From Trichocoleus sp. FACHB-40 (GTDB lineage: Bacteria; Cyanobacteriota; Cyanobacteriia; Cyanobacteriales; FACHB-T130): a stretch of 64,000 bases of DNA. Below the pieces are notes generated by a model that was not told the DNA's origin, ran no database searches, and saw nothing but the letters and a program-made list of their open reading frames with translations. The DNA lies in NCBI RefSeq assembly GCF_014695915.1, contig NZ_JACJPF010000068.1:62001-126000 (forward strand), in the 5' to 3' direction. A program made the translations under genes and the position numbers. Shown here piece by piece: positions 34,758 to 44,060 of this stretch. The first letter of the stretch is position 1, and each line of letters starts with the position of its first letter.

Positions 34758-36228
34758 AACCCCCCCATGTTAAACTCATGACCATTAAATAGTAAATCGC
34801 ACCTGCAAATAGCAAAGGTTCAAAGTAGATATATTGTTCGGCTCCCACAATTTGGGCGCGGCGTAACAAGTCAGTTACACCAATTGTAGAGACTAATGCT
34901 GAGTCTTTCAGTAGTGCAATACTCTCATTTACCAATGCTGGCAAAATGTTTTTTATCGCCTGTGGCAAGATAATATCCAGCATCATTGGTTTGTAGGGAA
35001 CGCCAAGCGATAAAGCTGCTTCCCGTTGTCCTTTGTCAACTGCCAGAATACCGCCGCGAATTGTCTCAGAAATGTAAGCACCTGAGTTGAGAGTAAAGGT
35101 AATTACACCTGCTAACAAGGCGGGGATATTGTAGCCAATCAATTGAGGCGTTGCGTAATAAACTAAAGCTATTTGCAACAGTAGTGGTGTGCCTCGAAAG
35201 ATAGACGTGTAAGCTGTGGCGAACCAAACCAACGGCTTGAAGGTAGAAATCTTAAACAACGATAGGATTGTTCCCCAGATGAATCCTAAAACTGCTGAGA
35301 TAGCAGTAAATTGAAGAGTAATTAATATTCCCTTTAGAATGAAAGGAATCCGGGGTGTTATCTTAGCAAAAGCTAAGCTGGAACTACTAGCTGGGGTTTC
35401 AGCTTTACCATTGTTTTCAAACCACTTTTTCACCAACCTGTCTATTTCCCCGTTCTGTTTCATTTCTGCCAGAACGCGGTTGAAGTCATTGACTAGCGGC
35501 GAACCTTTGGCGAAAGCGATCGCGCTCCCTGCTTCTCCAGTATTGGGAACAGTATTAAATTCCAAATCTGGGTTATTGGCGATAAAACCTTTGGCGATCG
35601 TATCTTCGATAATTGCAGCGTCGATACGATTTGATTTAACTTCTTGGATGATCTCCCCAGTCTTGTTTAGTGCGACAAGATTTGCACCTTTTATTTCTTT
35701 AGCTGCTTTTTCTTGAGTTGAACCCAATTGAACGCCGACTTTTTTCCCGGCTAAACTTTCAGGTGTGGTTAGGTTGCTACCTTTTTGGGCAACAATTGTG
35801 TTTTTGGCTTCATAGTAAATATCGGAAAAATCTACATTTTGCCTCCGTTCTGCTGTCGGTGTCATCCCAGCCATCGCAAAGTCGGCCCGACCTGATTGCA
35901 CAGCAGGAATTATGCCGCTGAAATCTGTATCTTTAATATCAAGTTGAAACCCTAACTCTTTGGCAATATAGTTGGCAATATCTACGTCAAAACCAACAAT
36001 ATCAGCGCTACCACTAGCAGTATCTCGAAATTCATAAGGTGGATAGTCCGCTGACGTGACCATCACAAATTTTTTACCTTGATATTGGGGCGATTGTCCT
36101 AAGACGCGATCGCTTCTCCAACCTCCAAAAACCAAACTTATCGTCAGCGCGACAGAAAATAGGATGAAGAAGAGCCATTTCCTTTTTGGCATGGCTAGGA
36201 ATTCCTTAATAGTTTTGATTATCAACAT
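34723..36228 (-). CDS. Fused glutamine-type binding protein and permease
   Basis: A 501-residue fusion. After a signal/anchor helix (WLFFILFSVALTISLVFGGW, about residues 18-37; a start at Met13, MPKRKWLFF, is likely) comes a family-3 solute-binding domain (about 50-275): YPPYEFRDT, GFDVDIANYIAKELGF, GRADFAMAGMTPTAERR. Then a GlnP/HisM-type permease (about 295-495) with GQREAALSLGVPYKPMMLDI as the EAA loop. Thus receptor and channel are one chain, as in known GlnPH-type systems. Together with glnQ it forms a complete importer for glutamine or another polar amino acid. I see no convincing NtcA site upstream. Confidence 0.93.
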   Translation of the reverse strand: MLIIKTIKEFLAMPKRKWLFFILFSVALTISLVFGGWRSDRVLGQSPQYQGKKFVMVTSADYPPYEFRDTASGSADIVGFDVDIANYIAKELGFQLDIKDTDFSGIIPAVQSGRADFAMAGMTPTAERRQNVDFSDIYYEAKNTIVAQKGSNLTTPESLAGKKVGVQLGSTQEKAAKEIKGANLVALNKTGEIIQEVKSNRIDAAIIEDTIAKGFIANNPDLEFNTVPNTGEAGSAIAFAKGSPLVNDFNRVLAEMKQNGEIDRLVKKWFENNGKAETPASSSSLAFAKITPRIPFILKGILITLQFTAISAVLGFIWGTILSLFKISTFKPLVWFATAYTSIFRGTPLLLQIALVYYATPQLIGYNIPALLAGVITFTLNSGAYISETIRGGILAVDKGQREAALSLGVPYKPMMLDIILPQAIKNILPALVNESIALLKDSALVSTIGVTDLLRRAQIVGAEQYIYFEPLLFAGAIYYLMVMSLTWGGYALERRLQRSS

Positions 36229-36314
36229 TTAACCCTTTAACTATAGGATGATTTCTACTATCTTAAGGATGAGATTTTATTAACGAAAAGTTACAATTTC
36301 ATAAGTAATAAAGG

Positions 36315-36419
36315 GCGAATAGAATTCGCATCTACACAGGCTAAACCCGCCTTCGCGGGTTTCAAAAGTCCGCGTTAGCGCATAGGTAGACTTTATCTGT
36401 GTAACCGCGAATTCTATTC
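36315..36419. repeat. 105-bp palindromic element with 13-bp terminal inverted repeats
   Basis: GAATAGAATTCGC (36317-36329) and its exact reverse complement GCGAATTCTATTC (36407-36419) bound the unit. Inside, TACACAG opposes CTGTGTA, and there are AACCCGCC-TTCG-CGGGTT and AGTCCGCG modules. Related pieces are at 447-493 and 23224-23290. MITE-like, non-coding, between the fused transporter gene and the porin gene. Confidence 0.75.
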
Positions 36420-36440
36420 ACCAGGTATATTTGCTTTATC

Positions 36441-38141
36441 CTAAAAAATGAAACTTGTTCTTACCACACCAATCACAGCATCAGGATTTCGATCGTCATG
36501 GTTAGGCGCTGTTAGCCAAAACAAACCAGGAGTAATCGAAATATTTTCTGTTAACTGATATCTGTAAAAAGCTTCGATGTGATATCCCGTATCGCGATCG
36601 CTTCTTTGTCCGGGAGGTAAACCAATAGCCTGCGCTAAAGCACTATTGCTAGTACCAGTTAACTTAGGCTGCATCCCTAACACGATACCGCCCAAATTTC
36701 CCTTTTTCCCCAAATCAGGGAAAGCCAACGTCACTGCATAGTTCCAGACATCTGCATCCCCCTTGATATTACCAACAGCGCGGGCGGCAGTGTAACCCAC
36801 CCAGCCGCCGAGTTCAAAGCGGGGACTGAAGCGGTAATTAACTTGTGCGCCGTAACCATTACCCACCACGGGATTACCATCAGGATCGGTGAGATCGATG
36901 ACTTTGGCGGCGTTGCTACCTGCAAGAGTATCGACACCAAAAGCTTGAGAAAAAGAGTTAAGGTAAAGCAACCCAACTTTCAAGCGATCGCCACTATAAA
37001 CCAATTGTGCAAAAGCACTGTAACCACCATTAAATATACCTGAATCTTTGCCTGGGTTACTAGGCCCATTAGGCGTGTCTTCACCAAAGTAACCAACGTC
37101 TAAACTAATGGCTTTGCTAAGGGCATAATTTGCCGCAATACCTGCTCGATTTCCCAGTGGAAAATACACAGGATTGACTTGACCAAAGTTAGAAATAGCA
37201 CCAGTAGATGTATCGATAAAAGGAGTAATTGTATCCGTAACATACGACGGATCAATTGTCCCAGCTTCCAGATAAATTCTTATTTTATCTCCTACTGGAA
37301 AGCGGTACTCTAGCTGACTGATTCTGGCATCACTATTTTGAGATACGCTACTAGGAGTAAAGCGAGTTTCGCCTGTTAAACCTGGATCTGGCCCTCCGCC
37401 AAATGTTGCCCCAGTGTCAAACTGTCTCAAATTAGTTATTTGAAAACGAGTTCTTAAACGGTCTTTTCCAGTGAAGCTTGTATTAAAATCGATGCGAGTT
37501 CGATGACCGATGGTAGCATTGTTTACGTCGCTGGCATTCTCACCAAAAGCAGCGCCAGTATAGGTTATTACTTCACCGCCTAGTTTGGTGGTTGTGGAAA
37601 ATTGGTTAGCTTCTATTTCGTTGGTTCTAGCTTCCAGCACATCGACTCGACTCCGTAGTGTTGCCAGTTCTGTGCTAAATTCATCAATCAGCCTTTGCAG
37701 CGTAACTAAATCTTCTTTGGTGACAAAATCTGCGGTACTGGCGGCAATTAATTTCTCAATTTGCGTCAAACAAGCGTTTACCCCAGCGGCAAATTCATAG
37801 CGACTCAAAGCGCGATTTCCGCGAAAAGTGCCATCAGGATATCCTGCAATACAGCCGTAACGTTCCACAAGACTTCGCAATGCTTCATAAGCCCAATCTG
37901 TCGGCGTTACATCCCGCAACTGCGACACATTGGTAACTTGATCCATCGTATCCGTATCTTTCTCGGACGGGGAAACTGATGGACTATCATCGCTGTACTG
38001 ATTAATTTGTTCTAGGGAAGTGTCTATTTCTAAAGAATCTGTGGTTTGACCAGTAGCTTTTGCTTGGGTAAAATTGACAATTAGCAACGTGTTGACTAGG
38101 GCAGCTATACCAAAAGGTATCTTCCCAAAAAGTTTCCGCAT
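36441..38141 (-). CDS. Iron-uptake porin with SLH domain
   Basis: About 566 residues from the preferred start Met6 (MRKLFGKIPFGIAALV), which begins a signal peptide. An SLH domain follows (about 80-130: DWAYEALRSLVERYGCIAGY then PDGTFRGNRALSRYEFAAGV), then a coiled-coil segment (FSTELATLRSRVDVLEARTN), then an OprB-like beta barrel to the C-terminal ..GVVRTSFIF ending in phenylalanine. This SLH-coil-barrel layout is the cyanobacterial SomA/SomB and iron-uptake porin family: the outer-membrane barrel, with SLH contacting peptidoglycan-linked polymer. It allows passage of small solutes, including inorganic iron in studied members. Confidence 0.93.
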   Translation of the reverse strand: MRKLFGKIPFGIAALVNTLLIVNFTQAKATGQTTDSLEIDTSLEQINQYSDDSPSVSPSEKDTDTMDQVTNVSQLRDVTPTDWAYEALRSLVERYGCIAGYPDGTFRGNRALSRYEFAAGVNACLTQIEKLIAASTADFVTKEDLVTLQRLIDEFSTELATLRSRVDVLEARTNEIEANQFSTTTKLGGEVITYTGAAFGENASDVNNATIGHRTRIDFNTSFTGKDRLRTRFQITNLRQFDTGATFGGGPDPGLTGETRFTPSSVSQNSDARISQLEYRFPVGDKIRIYLEAGTIDPSYVTDTITPFIDTSTGAISNFGQVNPVYFPLGNRAGIAANYALSKAISLDVGYFGEDTPNGPSNPGKDSGIFNGGYSAFAQLVYSGDRLKVGLLYLNSFSQAFGVDTLAGSNAAKVIDLTDPDGNPVVGNGYGAQVNYRFSPRFELGGWVGYTAARAVGNIKGDADVWNYAVTLAFPDLGKKGNLGGIVLGMQPKLTGTSNSALAQAIGLPPGQRSDRDTGYHIEAFYRYQLTENISITPGLFWLTAPNHDDRNPDAVIGVVRTSFIF

Positions 38142-38156
38142 AGTCTCTCCTGACAC

Positions 38157-38512
38157 CTAAGTAGTGCATTGATGGATAAATTAAACCCTTAATGCAAAAG
38201 CTTAGAATATTTCTCACCCGTCAGTCTAAATTAGTATGAATCTACATTTAAGGCACGTTCACACATTGTTATTGTTTATACCGAATTGAGTAAAATTATT
38301 ATAAATATTACATATTGTATTTTTTCCAATATATAGGCACATTCTTCAATAAATATTTATTAATTTTAAAAATAATTAAACTTAAGCCATAAGATAGATG
38401 AAGGAAAAATAAATATATAAATTATAAAAAAAAGGCAAAAGAAAGAAGAATTAGACAGAACAATAGAAACCTAGTAAATAATCTTCTTTTGCCTTTTGCC
38501 TTCCCAAAAGGC
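38157..38512. other. AT-rich gene-free stretch
   Basis: About 350 bases, strongly A/T rich, upstream of the porin gene and downstream of livG. No gene is seen. A perfect 14-bp inverted repeat, AAAAGGCAAAAGAA (38430-38443) with its complement at 38484-38497, lies next to the livG stop, is built from the GGCAAAA heptamer family, and may end livG transcription. The porin promoter should lie in 38160-38350, but no clear boxes can be assigned. Confidence 0.5.
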
Positions 38513-39388
38513 TTACTGCCCCAAATAAGCTTCTAAAACTTCTGAGTTGCGCTGAATTTCTATCGGAGTACCTACAGCAAGATTGCGACCTTCCGCGAGA
38601 ACCCAAACGCGATCGCATAGTGACATAATCACGTCCATATTGTGTTCAATAATCAAAAACGTCATCCCCTCGCGATTCCATTGGGTGATGTACTCGCAGA
38701 TTTGATTAATCAACGTCGGATTCACCCCCGCAGCTGGTTCATCCAACAAAATCAACTTCGGTTGAGTCATCAGCGCCCGCGCCATTTCTAGCAGCTTGCG
38801 TTGTCCGCCAGACAGCGCCCCTGCGTAGTCCTGCGCCTTCGCAGCCAAACCCACAGATTCCAGCATACTCATCGCCCGTTCCCGCAGTTGCTTTTCTTCT
38901 TTAACAACCAGATGCGGCTGAAGCCAGACATTCCAAAAGTTCTCGCCAGTTTGCTTCTGCGCCCCTAAGAGCATATTTTCCATCACTGTCAGCCGCGACA
39001 GCACCCGCGCCACCTGAAAGGTGCGAACCATCCCCATCTGGGCGATTTGATACGGCTGTAAGTGTTCAATAGGTTCGCCGTCAAAAATGGTTCGCCCTTT
39101 ATCTGGGCGAATAAAATTAGACAAAAGGTTGAAAAGAGTAGTTTTGCCAGCACCATTTGGGCCAATCAGCCCAGTGATGCTACCTTGAGCTACACTAATT
39201 TCGGCATTATTCACCGCCCGGACTCCGCCGAAGCTTTTGCACAATCCAGTAGCGGCTAATAAAGATATTTCTGTTTGGGGTTTTTGGTATTCTTCCACCA
39301 CATCAGAACTGTTTTCGACATGGTGGCTACTACCGTTTAAAGAATCATCAGAAAGCGAATTGGGCGGAATGTGAGAATTATTTGCCAA
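38513..39388 (-). CDS. livG: Branched-chain amino-acid type ABC ATPase, LivG
   Basis: A 291-residue ATPase of the LivG type. Walker A is LIGPNGAGKTTLFNLLSNFI, the signature ALSGGQRKLLEMARALM, Walker B LILLDEPAAGVNPTLI and the H-loop LIIEHNMDVIM. The C-terminal LivG extension (GRNLAVGTPIEIQRNSEVLEAYLGQ) is present. The first 40 residues are a low-complexity extension, so a later start is possible. It overlaps livM by 11 bases. In cyanobacteria such systems (Nat-II/N-II) carry neutral or acidic amino acids; livH, livF and the binding protein are not in the window. Confidence 0.95.
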   Translation of the reverse strand: MANNSHIPPNSLSDDSLNGSSHHVENSSDVVEEYQKPQTEISLLAATGLCKSFGGVRAVNNAEISVAQGSITGLIGPNGAGKTTLFNLLSNFIRPDKGRTIFDGEPIEHLQPYQIAQMGMVRTFQVARVLSRLTVMENMLLGAQKQTGENFWNVWLQPHLVVKEEKQLRERAMSMLESVGLAAKAQDYAGALSGGQRKLLEMARALMTQPKLILLDEPAAGVNPTLINQICEYITQWNREGMTFLIIEHNMDVIMSLCDRVWVLAEGRNLAVGTPIEIQRNSEVLEAYLGQ

Positions 39389-40295
39389 GGGTCAATTCCT
39401 CTTTTTTACCCAAGATACCTTGCGGTCGCCAAATCATCAGCAACATTAAAATTAAACCAATCAGCATAATTCGCAACGCCCCCAAACGCGCACTATCGAG
39501 GTTAACAAGTCCGGGAAGGATAAAGCGAGTTGCCTCGAAATATGCCGAGAAAATAATTGCTCCTAGTATAGTACCTAGATTGCTCCCAGCACCGCCCAAA
39601 ACCACGATTGTCCAAGCGTTGAAAGTAATTAGCGGCTCAAAGTTAGTCGGGTAAACTGTTTTCAGATACCAAGCATAGAACGAACCAGCGACACCCGCGA
39701 TCGCGCCTCCCAACATAAACGCTTGCAACTTGTACCAAAAAACATTCTTTCCTAAAGCTTTCGGTATTTGCTCATCTTCCCGGATAGCTTTCAGCACTCG
39801 ACCCCAAGGCGATCGCACCAACCTCTCTAGCAGCCAAAACGTCAGCCCTAACACCAACAGGGACAACACCATCAACCCAATATTCAGATCCAGTGGCAGA
39901 GAATCTAATGGCAGCGCATACCCCGATCTCCCTACTGAAGTACGAGCTTGCACCCCAAAGCTGCCAAAAGTCAACTCCTCCTCATTCAGCGCCACCAGAC
40001 GCAGCAACTCGGCAACCCCAATAGTAACAATCGCCAGGTAATCCTCCCGCAACCGCAGCGTCGATAAACCAATCAACAGCCCCAACAGCGCCGCCACAGC
40101 TGCACCAATCAAAACCGCAAAAATCAGCGGTACGCCTTTCATACTCAACAATACTGTGGTATATGCACCAACAGTCATAAAGGCAACGTGTCCAAAATTA
40201 ATCAGCCCCGTAAAGCCCCACTGTAAATTTAACCCCAGGCTAAACAGCGCAAAGGTCGCAGTAAAAGTTACCAAAAAAATTAGATAGCCAATCAT
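39378..40295 (-). CDS. livM: Branched-chain amino-acid type ABC permease, LivM
   Basis: A 305-residue permease with about eight to nine membrane segments. FSLGLNLQWGFTGLINFGHV is the family signature (glycine and asparagine rich), followed by GVPLIFAVLIGAAVAALLGL, STLRLREDYLAIVTIGVAEL, and the cytosolic AIREDEQIPKALGKNVFWYK loop that contacts the ATPase. It ends IWRPQGILGKKEELTL. First gene of a livM-livG unit. The paired LivH permease is not adjacent. Confidence 0.94.
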   Translation of the reverse strand: MIGYLIFLVTFTATFALFSLGLNLQWGFTGLINFGHVAFMTVGAYTTVLLSMKGVPLIFAVLIGAAVAALLGLLIGLSTLRLREDYLAIVTIGVAELLRLVALNEEELTFGSFGVQARTSVGRSGYALPLDSLPLDLNIGLMVLSLLVLGLTFWLLERLVRSPWGRVLKAIREDEQIPKALGKNVFWYKLQAFMLGGAIAGVAGSFYAWYLKTVYPTNFEPLITFNAWTIVVLGGAGSNLGTILGAIIFSAYFEATRFILPGLVNLDSARLGALRIMLIGLILMLLMIWRPQGILGKKEELTLGK

Positions 40296-40437
40296 GTCAC
40301 GCTTGTGAAACGTAATGAAACAATGGACTTGAGACTTTAGACTTTAGACTATCTAGAGTCCTCTAACAAGGGGCAACCGTTTTATGAAAACAGCACCCGA
40401 AGAAAGAAGATGTTAATTTGTTCAGTGGTATTTAAGT

Positions 40438-40656
40438 ATGAATTTTGTCAGAGGCCGGTTACAACGCTTAATTGCTAAGATGCCTAAGTTAATCGAGAAA
40501 CTAACTGATGATAACTTGGAAGACACTTGGCAAGTTCTACAACAGGTTTATTATGACCTCTATATGCTCAAAGCCATCCAAGAGTCGAAGCAAAGCGTAC
40601 AGCCAGGGGAAAGCCTAACCCGCGAAGAGGCTATACGTATGTTGCAATTCCCCTAA
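40438..40656 (+). CDS. Small protein, possible antitoxin
   Basis: A 72-residue acidic-helical protein: MNFVRGRLQRLIAKMPKLIE, then DDNLEDTWQVLQQVYYDLYM and a C-terminal GESLTREEAIRMLQF. It has no clear DNA-binding motif. It lies 89 bases before a RelE-like toxin gene on the same strand, which is a wide gap for a toxin-antitoxin pair (they usually overlap). Pairing is inferred from position and size only. Confidence 0.6.
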   Translation: MNFVRGRLQRLIAKMPKLIEKLTDDNLEDTWQVLQQVYYDLYMLKAIQESKQSVQPGESLTREEAIRMLQFP

Positions 40657-40745
40657 GTGTTTCCATCACCGGGGAAATGTGTTTGGCAGCATGAAGAGTG
40701 CAAAATAAATTGGGTGTGCCGATTAAAATAAGCTAAAGCTGGAAA

Positions 40746-41003
40746 GTGAAACTAGAAGTGCGCTACGCCCGGTCTTTTTTGCGCGACCTTAAAAATTTAG
40801 AGTACGCGGCTAGAGAACGCATCTATGAATTCGTTTTTGAAGAGTTCATGCGGATCAATCAAATTTATGACCTACCGGAATTACAGCGACTCGGTTCCGA
40901 TACCATTTTCTACCGCTTCAGTATAGATGACTATCTGATTGCAATTGAGGTGACAGGGCATATTGTTAAATTCCTGCGGGTTCTGCCTAAACCGGATTTG
41001 TAA
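40746..41003 (+). CDS. RelE/ParE-like toxin family protein
   Basis: An 85-residue protein starting at GTG (AGCTGGAAA upstream is a weak ribosome site). The pattern YARSFLRDLKNLEYAARERI, then LPELQRLGSDTIFYRFSID and YLIAIEVTGHIVKFLRVLP fits the RelE/ParE fold: N-terminal helical pair followed by a beta sheet with Tyr-Arg and a final hydrophobic strand near the basic HIVKFLRVL. RelE proteins cleave mRNA on the ribosome; ParE proteins poison gyrase; which applies here is not clear. Heptamer repeats begin immediately after the stop. Confidence 0.7.
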   Translation: MKLEVRYARSFLRDLKNLEYAARERIYEFVFEEFMRINQIYDLPELQRLGSDTIFYRFSIDDYLIAIEVTGHIVKFLRVLPKPDL

Positions 41004-41004
41004 G

Positions 41005-41182
41005 TTGGGGATTGGGGATTGGGGACTGGGGACTGGGGATTGGGAATAGGGAATAGGGAATAGGGAATTGGGGATTGGGAATTGGGGATTGGGAATTGGG
41101 GATTGGGGATTGGAACGACTCTTTCTTCCCTAGTCCCCAGTCCCCAGTCCCTAGTCCCTAGTCCCTAGTCCCCAGCCCCCAG
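41005..41182. repeat. GGGGATT/GGGGACT heptamer array, inverted halves
   Basis: The left half (41005-41113) is made of GGGGATT, GGGGACT, GGAATAG and GGGAATT units. The right half (41130-41182) is made of the complementary CCCCAGT/CCCTAGT units, so the array is a very large imperfect hairpin. This is the STRR type of cyanobacterial repeat. Between 41183 and 41334 (pgi start) nothing further is seen. Confidence 0.85.
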
Positions 41183-41334
41183 TTTCTTCTCTTAGGGACA
41201 CGAAAAGAAATTCAGAATTTCACTTCTGGGTTGTTTCGGCACAAATACCGAATTTTAGACTGTAAGCACAGAAGTAATGCGATCGCTTACCTTACACTTG
41301 TGTTGACTGAAAACACGCTTGGTGAGATTCGCTT

Positions 41335-42921
41335 ATGGATGCAGTGGCACTTTGGCAACGGTACCAGGATTGGCTCTACTATCACGAGGGGTTAGAATTT
41401 TACCTCGATATCAGCCGGATGCGGTTTGATGATGAGTTTGTCCAATCGATGCAGCCGGGGTTTGAGAAGGCGTTTAAGGAGATGGCAGAATTGGAGGGAG
41501 GCGCGATCGCTAACCCTGACGAAAACCGCATGGTCGGACACTACTGGCTGCGCGATCCCGACTTAGCCCCGACCCCGGAAATAAAACAACAGATTGTCAA
41601 AACTTTAGAAAAAATTGAAGCCTTTACCCAAAAAGTCCATAGCGGGGAAATTAAACCCCCCAACGCCCCCAAATTTACCGACATTATCTCCATTGGCATT
41701 GGCGGTTCAGCACTTGGCCCTGAGTTTGTCGCCGAAGCCCTAGCGCCAGATTTCCCACCCCTGGCAATTCACTTCATCGACAACAGCGATCCTGCTGGTA
41801 TCGACAGTATCCTCAACAAACTCAAAGACCGACTAGCCAGCACCCTAGTCTTAGTCATCTCCAAATCTGGGGGAACGCCAGAACCGCGCAACGGCATGAT
41901 TGAGGTGCAAACAGCCTTTGCTGCTCAGAATTTGAACTTTCCCCCCCAAGCCGTCGCCATCACAGGAGACGGCAGCAAATTAGACCAGCAGGCAAAGTCA
42001 GAAGGCTGGTTAGACACCTTCCCAATGGAAGATTGGGTGGGAGGAAGAACTTCGGAAATGTCAGCCGTGGGGTTGGTTCCAGCCGCTTTGCAAGGCATCG
42101 ATATCCGCGCTATGCTTGCTGGTGCAAAAGAAATGGATGCTGCCACCCGCATCTCCAAGCTGAAAGAAAACCCAGCGGCATTGCTTGCCCTCAGCTGGTA
42201 CTTCGCTGGCAACGGCAAAGGCGAAAAAGACATGGTGGTGTTGCCTTACAAAGACAGCCTGCTGCTATTCAGCCGCTATCTACAACAGCTGGTGATGGAA
42301 TCTTTGGGCAAGGAAAGAGACAAGGACGGCAATATCGTTCACCAAGGCATCGCCGTCTATGGCAACAAAGGCTCAACCGACCAACACGCCTACGTCCAGC
42401 AGTTGCGAGATGGGGTTCCGAATTTCTTCTTAACCTTTATTGAAGTGTTACGCGATCGCTCTGGCAACTCCCCAGAAATAGAGCCTAGTGTCACATCAGG
42501 CGACTATCTATCTGGTTTCTTGCAGGGAACGCGACAAGCTCTTTACGAAAATCACCGAGATTCTATCACCGTGACGATTGGGCAAGTCAATCCCCGCATG
42601 GTGGGAGCGTTAATTGCATTGTATGAGCGGGCTGTTGGATTTTATGGAATCCTTGTCAATATCAATGCTTATCACCAACCAGGGGTAGAAGCTGGTAAAA
42701 AAGCTGCCGCCACCATTCTCGACTTGCAGAAACAAGTTTTGCAAGTCCTACAGGAAGAAGGCGCTGCCCTCTCTCTTACCCAATTGGCACAGAAAGCTGG
42801 TGCTTCCGATCAAGTTGAGGCGATTTACAAAATTCTGCGGCATCTCCATACCAACCACCGGGGTGTTGCCTTAGAAGGCAATTTCGCAAAACCAGCAAGT
42901 TTGATGGTTTCCGCTACCTGA
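41335..42921 (+). CDS. pgi: Glucose-6-phosphate isomerase
   Basis: A 528-residue PGI that interconverts glucose-6-phosphate and fructose-6-phosphate. Motifs: [47 protein letters not shown] (sugar-phosphate site), [32 protein letters not shown] and [16 protein letters not shown] with the catalytic Glu/His region nearby. Length is usual for the cyanobacterial type. The start ATG 41335 follows TTCGCTT, a weak ribosome site. Confidence 0.97.
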   Translation: MDAVALWQRYQDWLYYHEGLEFYLDISRMRFDDEFVQSMQPGFEKAFKEMAELEGGAIANPDENRMVGHYWLRDPDLAPTPEIKQQIVKTLEKIEAFTQKVHSGEIKPPNAPKFTDIISIGIGGSALGPEFVAEALAPDFPPLAIHFIDNSDPAGIDSILNKLKDRLASTLVLVISKSGGTPEPRNGMIEVQTAFAAQNLNFPPQAVAITGDGSKLDQQAKSEGWLDTFPMEDWVGGRTSEMSAVGLVPAALQGIDIRAMLAGAKEMDAATRISKLKENPAALLALSWYFAGNGKGEKDMVVLPYKDSLLLFSRYLQQLVMESLGKERDKDGNIVHQGIAVYGNKGSTDQHAYVQQLRDGVPNFFLTFIEVLRDRSGNSPEIEPSVTSGDYLSGFLQGTRQALYENHRDSITVTIGQVNPRMVGALIALYERAVGFYGILVNINAYHQPGVEAGKKAAATILDLQKQVLQVLQEEGAALSLTQLAQKAGASDQVEAIYKILRHLHTNHRGVALEGNFAKPASLMVSAT

Positions 42922-42946
42922 ACCCTACCCGCTCCCCGTCCACGGG

Positions 42947-43112
42947 TACCGTGTATACACAAGTCTTGAGTCTAGAGTCTGGGGTTGTAGATCCCCCTTG
43001 CATCCCCCTTTTTAATGGGGACTTTGACTCCGATTTCCCCCCCTTGAAAAGGGGGGTTAGGGGGGATCGAAAGCTGTAATTGCTAACCACAACTATTTGT
43101 GTATACACGGTA
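42947..43112. repeat. 166-bp MITE-like element with 16-bp perfect inverted ends
   Basis: TACCGTGTATACACAA (42947-42962) and its exact reverse complement (43097-43112). Inside are three AGTCTNG heptamers (42962-42982) and a second inverted pair, GATCCCCC at 42991 and GGGGGGATC ending at 43069. So one palindromic repeat family sits inside another. It lies downstream of pgi; TAGCCCC (43111) with GGGGCTA (43130) adds a small hairpin. No gene is present between 42922 and 43232. Confidence 0.8.
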
Positions 43113-43150
43113 GCCCCGTCCACGGTAAAGGGGCTAAGAAAAGCTTCATT

Positions 43151-43180
43151 CTCGTTCCCAGATGTACTCCTGGGAACGAG
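43151..43180. repeat. CTCGTTCCCAG / CTGGGAACGAG palindrome
   Basis: Perfect 11-bp arms (43151-43161 and 43170-43180). Variants occur at 15625-15655 and 62736-62764. Extragenic palindrome, possibly used as a terminator between pgi and the convergent dioxygenase gene. Confidence 0.65.
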
Positions 43181-43232
43181 GAGCAGGAGGTTCAGCCTTC
43201 AGTAAAAATCAGAAATTAACAACTTCCCATTT

Positions 43233-43904
43233 TTAATCTTTCAGTAAACTTGGGCAAGTCAGAACAAACACATCCCGCGTACCTTTACCAGAAACTAGCG
43301 GTTGGATAGGAGTAGTGTAGTGAAAAAACTCGTCATCATTGACTAATAGCAAGTCCCCTGGATTGAGGATTTTATGAAAAACTGGACTCTCCTTTTTGGA
43401 TTTATACAGTTCGGTTTCCCCACCTTGAATATTGTTCCTATCCACAGAAAATATTCCGACAAAATCAGTGCCATCTCTATGAATTCCTTCAGGCGCTGGG
43501 TTTCCATAATTATCCGGCGAACAGGTAGTTCGGATTTGATGAACTCCAATTTCAACAGCTTGTTTGTCGAGTTGACAGTAATCAATAAAAGCCAACACCA
43601 GCTTTTTAAAATCCTCAAGCTTTGTCATTGCATCATCGAGTTCGGCGAACTCTCTTTTAATGTCCCCCAGTAATGGATTGTATTTTTTGCTTTGGAACAA
43701 GTAGCCATGAGGCAGCTTGATTAACTCATCCCCCAATACTTTGAAGCGAGATAACCGTCTAAAGCGATAATTACCTTTGATATAAGGGTCAACGGGAAGA
43801 TTGGTAAAGAATGGCTTAAACTCCTCAATGTTTACTGACTTGACTTTGTGCAAAGTAAACATCATGGCATAAGCCAAATTTTTGACTTCAGATAGCGTTT
43901 GCAT
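43233..43904 (-). CDS. 2OG-Fe dioxygenase family protein
   Basis: About 223 residues from the preferred start at Met8 (MQTLSEVKNLAYAM, base 43904). It has the 2OG-Fe dioxygenase pattern: VGVHQIR-like strand VEIGVHQIRTTC, then GIHRDGTDFVGIFSV with His and Asp metal ligands, NNIQGGETELY, and LLVNDDEFFHYTTPIQPL with the distal His. Its overall form differs from the P4Hc protein at 7763, and resembles enzymes that hydroxylate free amino acids such as isoleucine; the substrate is not known. It is a single gene among repeats. Confidence 0.85.
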   Translation of the reverse strand: MQTLSEVKNLAYAMMFTLHKVKSVNIEEFKPFFTNLPVDPYIKGNYRFRRLSRFKVLGDELIKLPHGYLFQSKKYNPLLGDIKREFAELDDAMTKLEDFKKLVLAFIDYCQLDKQAVEIGVHQIRTTCSPDNYGNPAPEGIHRDGTDFVGIFSVDRNNIQGGETELYKSKKESPVFHKILNPGDLLLVNDDEFFHYTTPIQPLVSGKGTRDVFVLTCPSLLKD

Positions 43905-44060
43905 AGCTTTTTCTCCAATAAGCATTGATCCCTATATATCCAGCCTCTTTATGAGGACTCTATATCAAGCATAGATTCAGAAAAATAAAAAACTATTATA
44001 TTTGATACAAAACTCATATAAATTTTTGATGAAGCTGCTTGCCATTTTGTGTAGCAACCC

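Noticed and set aside
36229-36314. Possible NtcA box (GTA-N8-TAC) upstream of the fused amino-acid transporter
   Set aside because: I could not find the consensus spacing on either strand, so nitrogen control is not claimed.
41005-41182. Regular repeats looking like a CRISPR array
   Set aside because: The unit is seven bases with no spacers, and the right half is the complement of the left. It is a heptamer array (STRR), not CRISPR.
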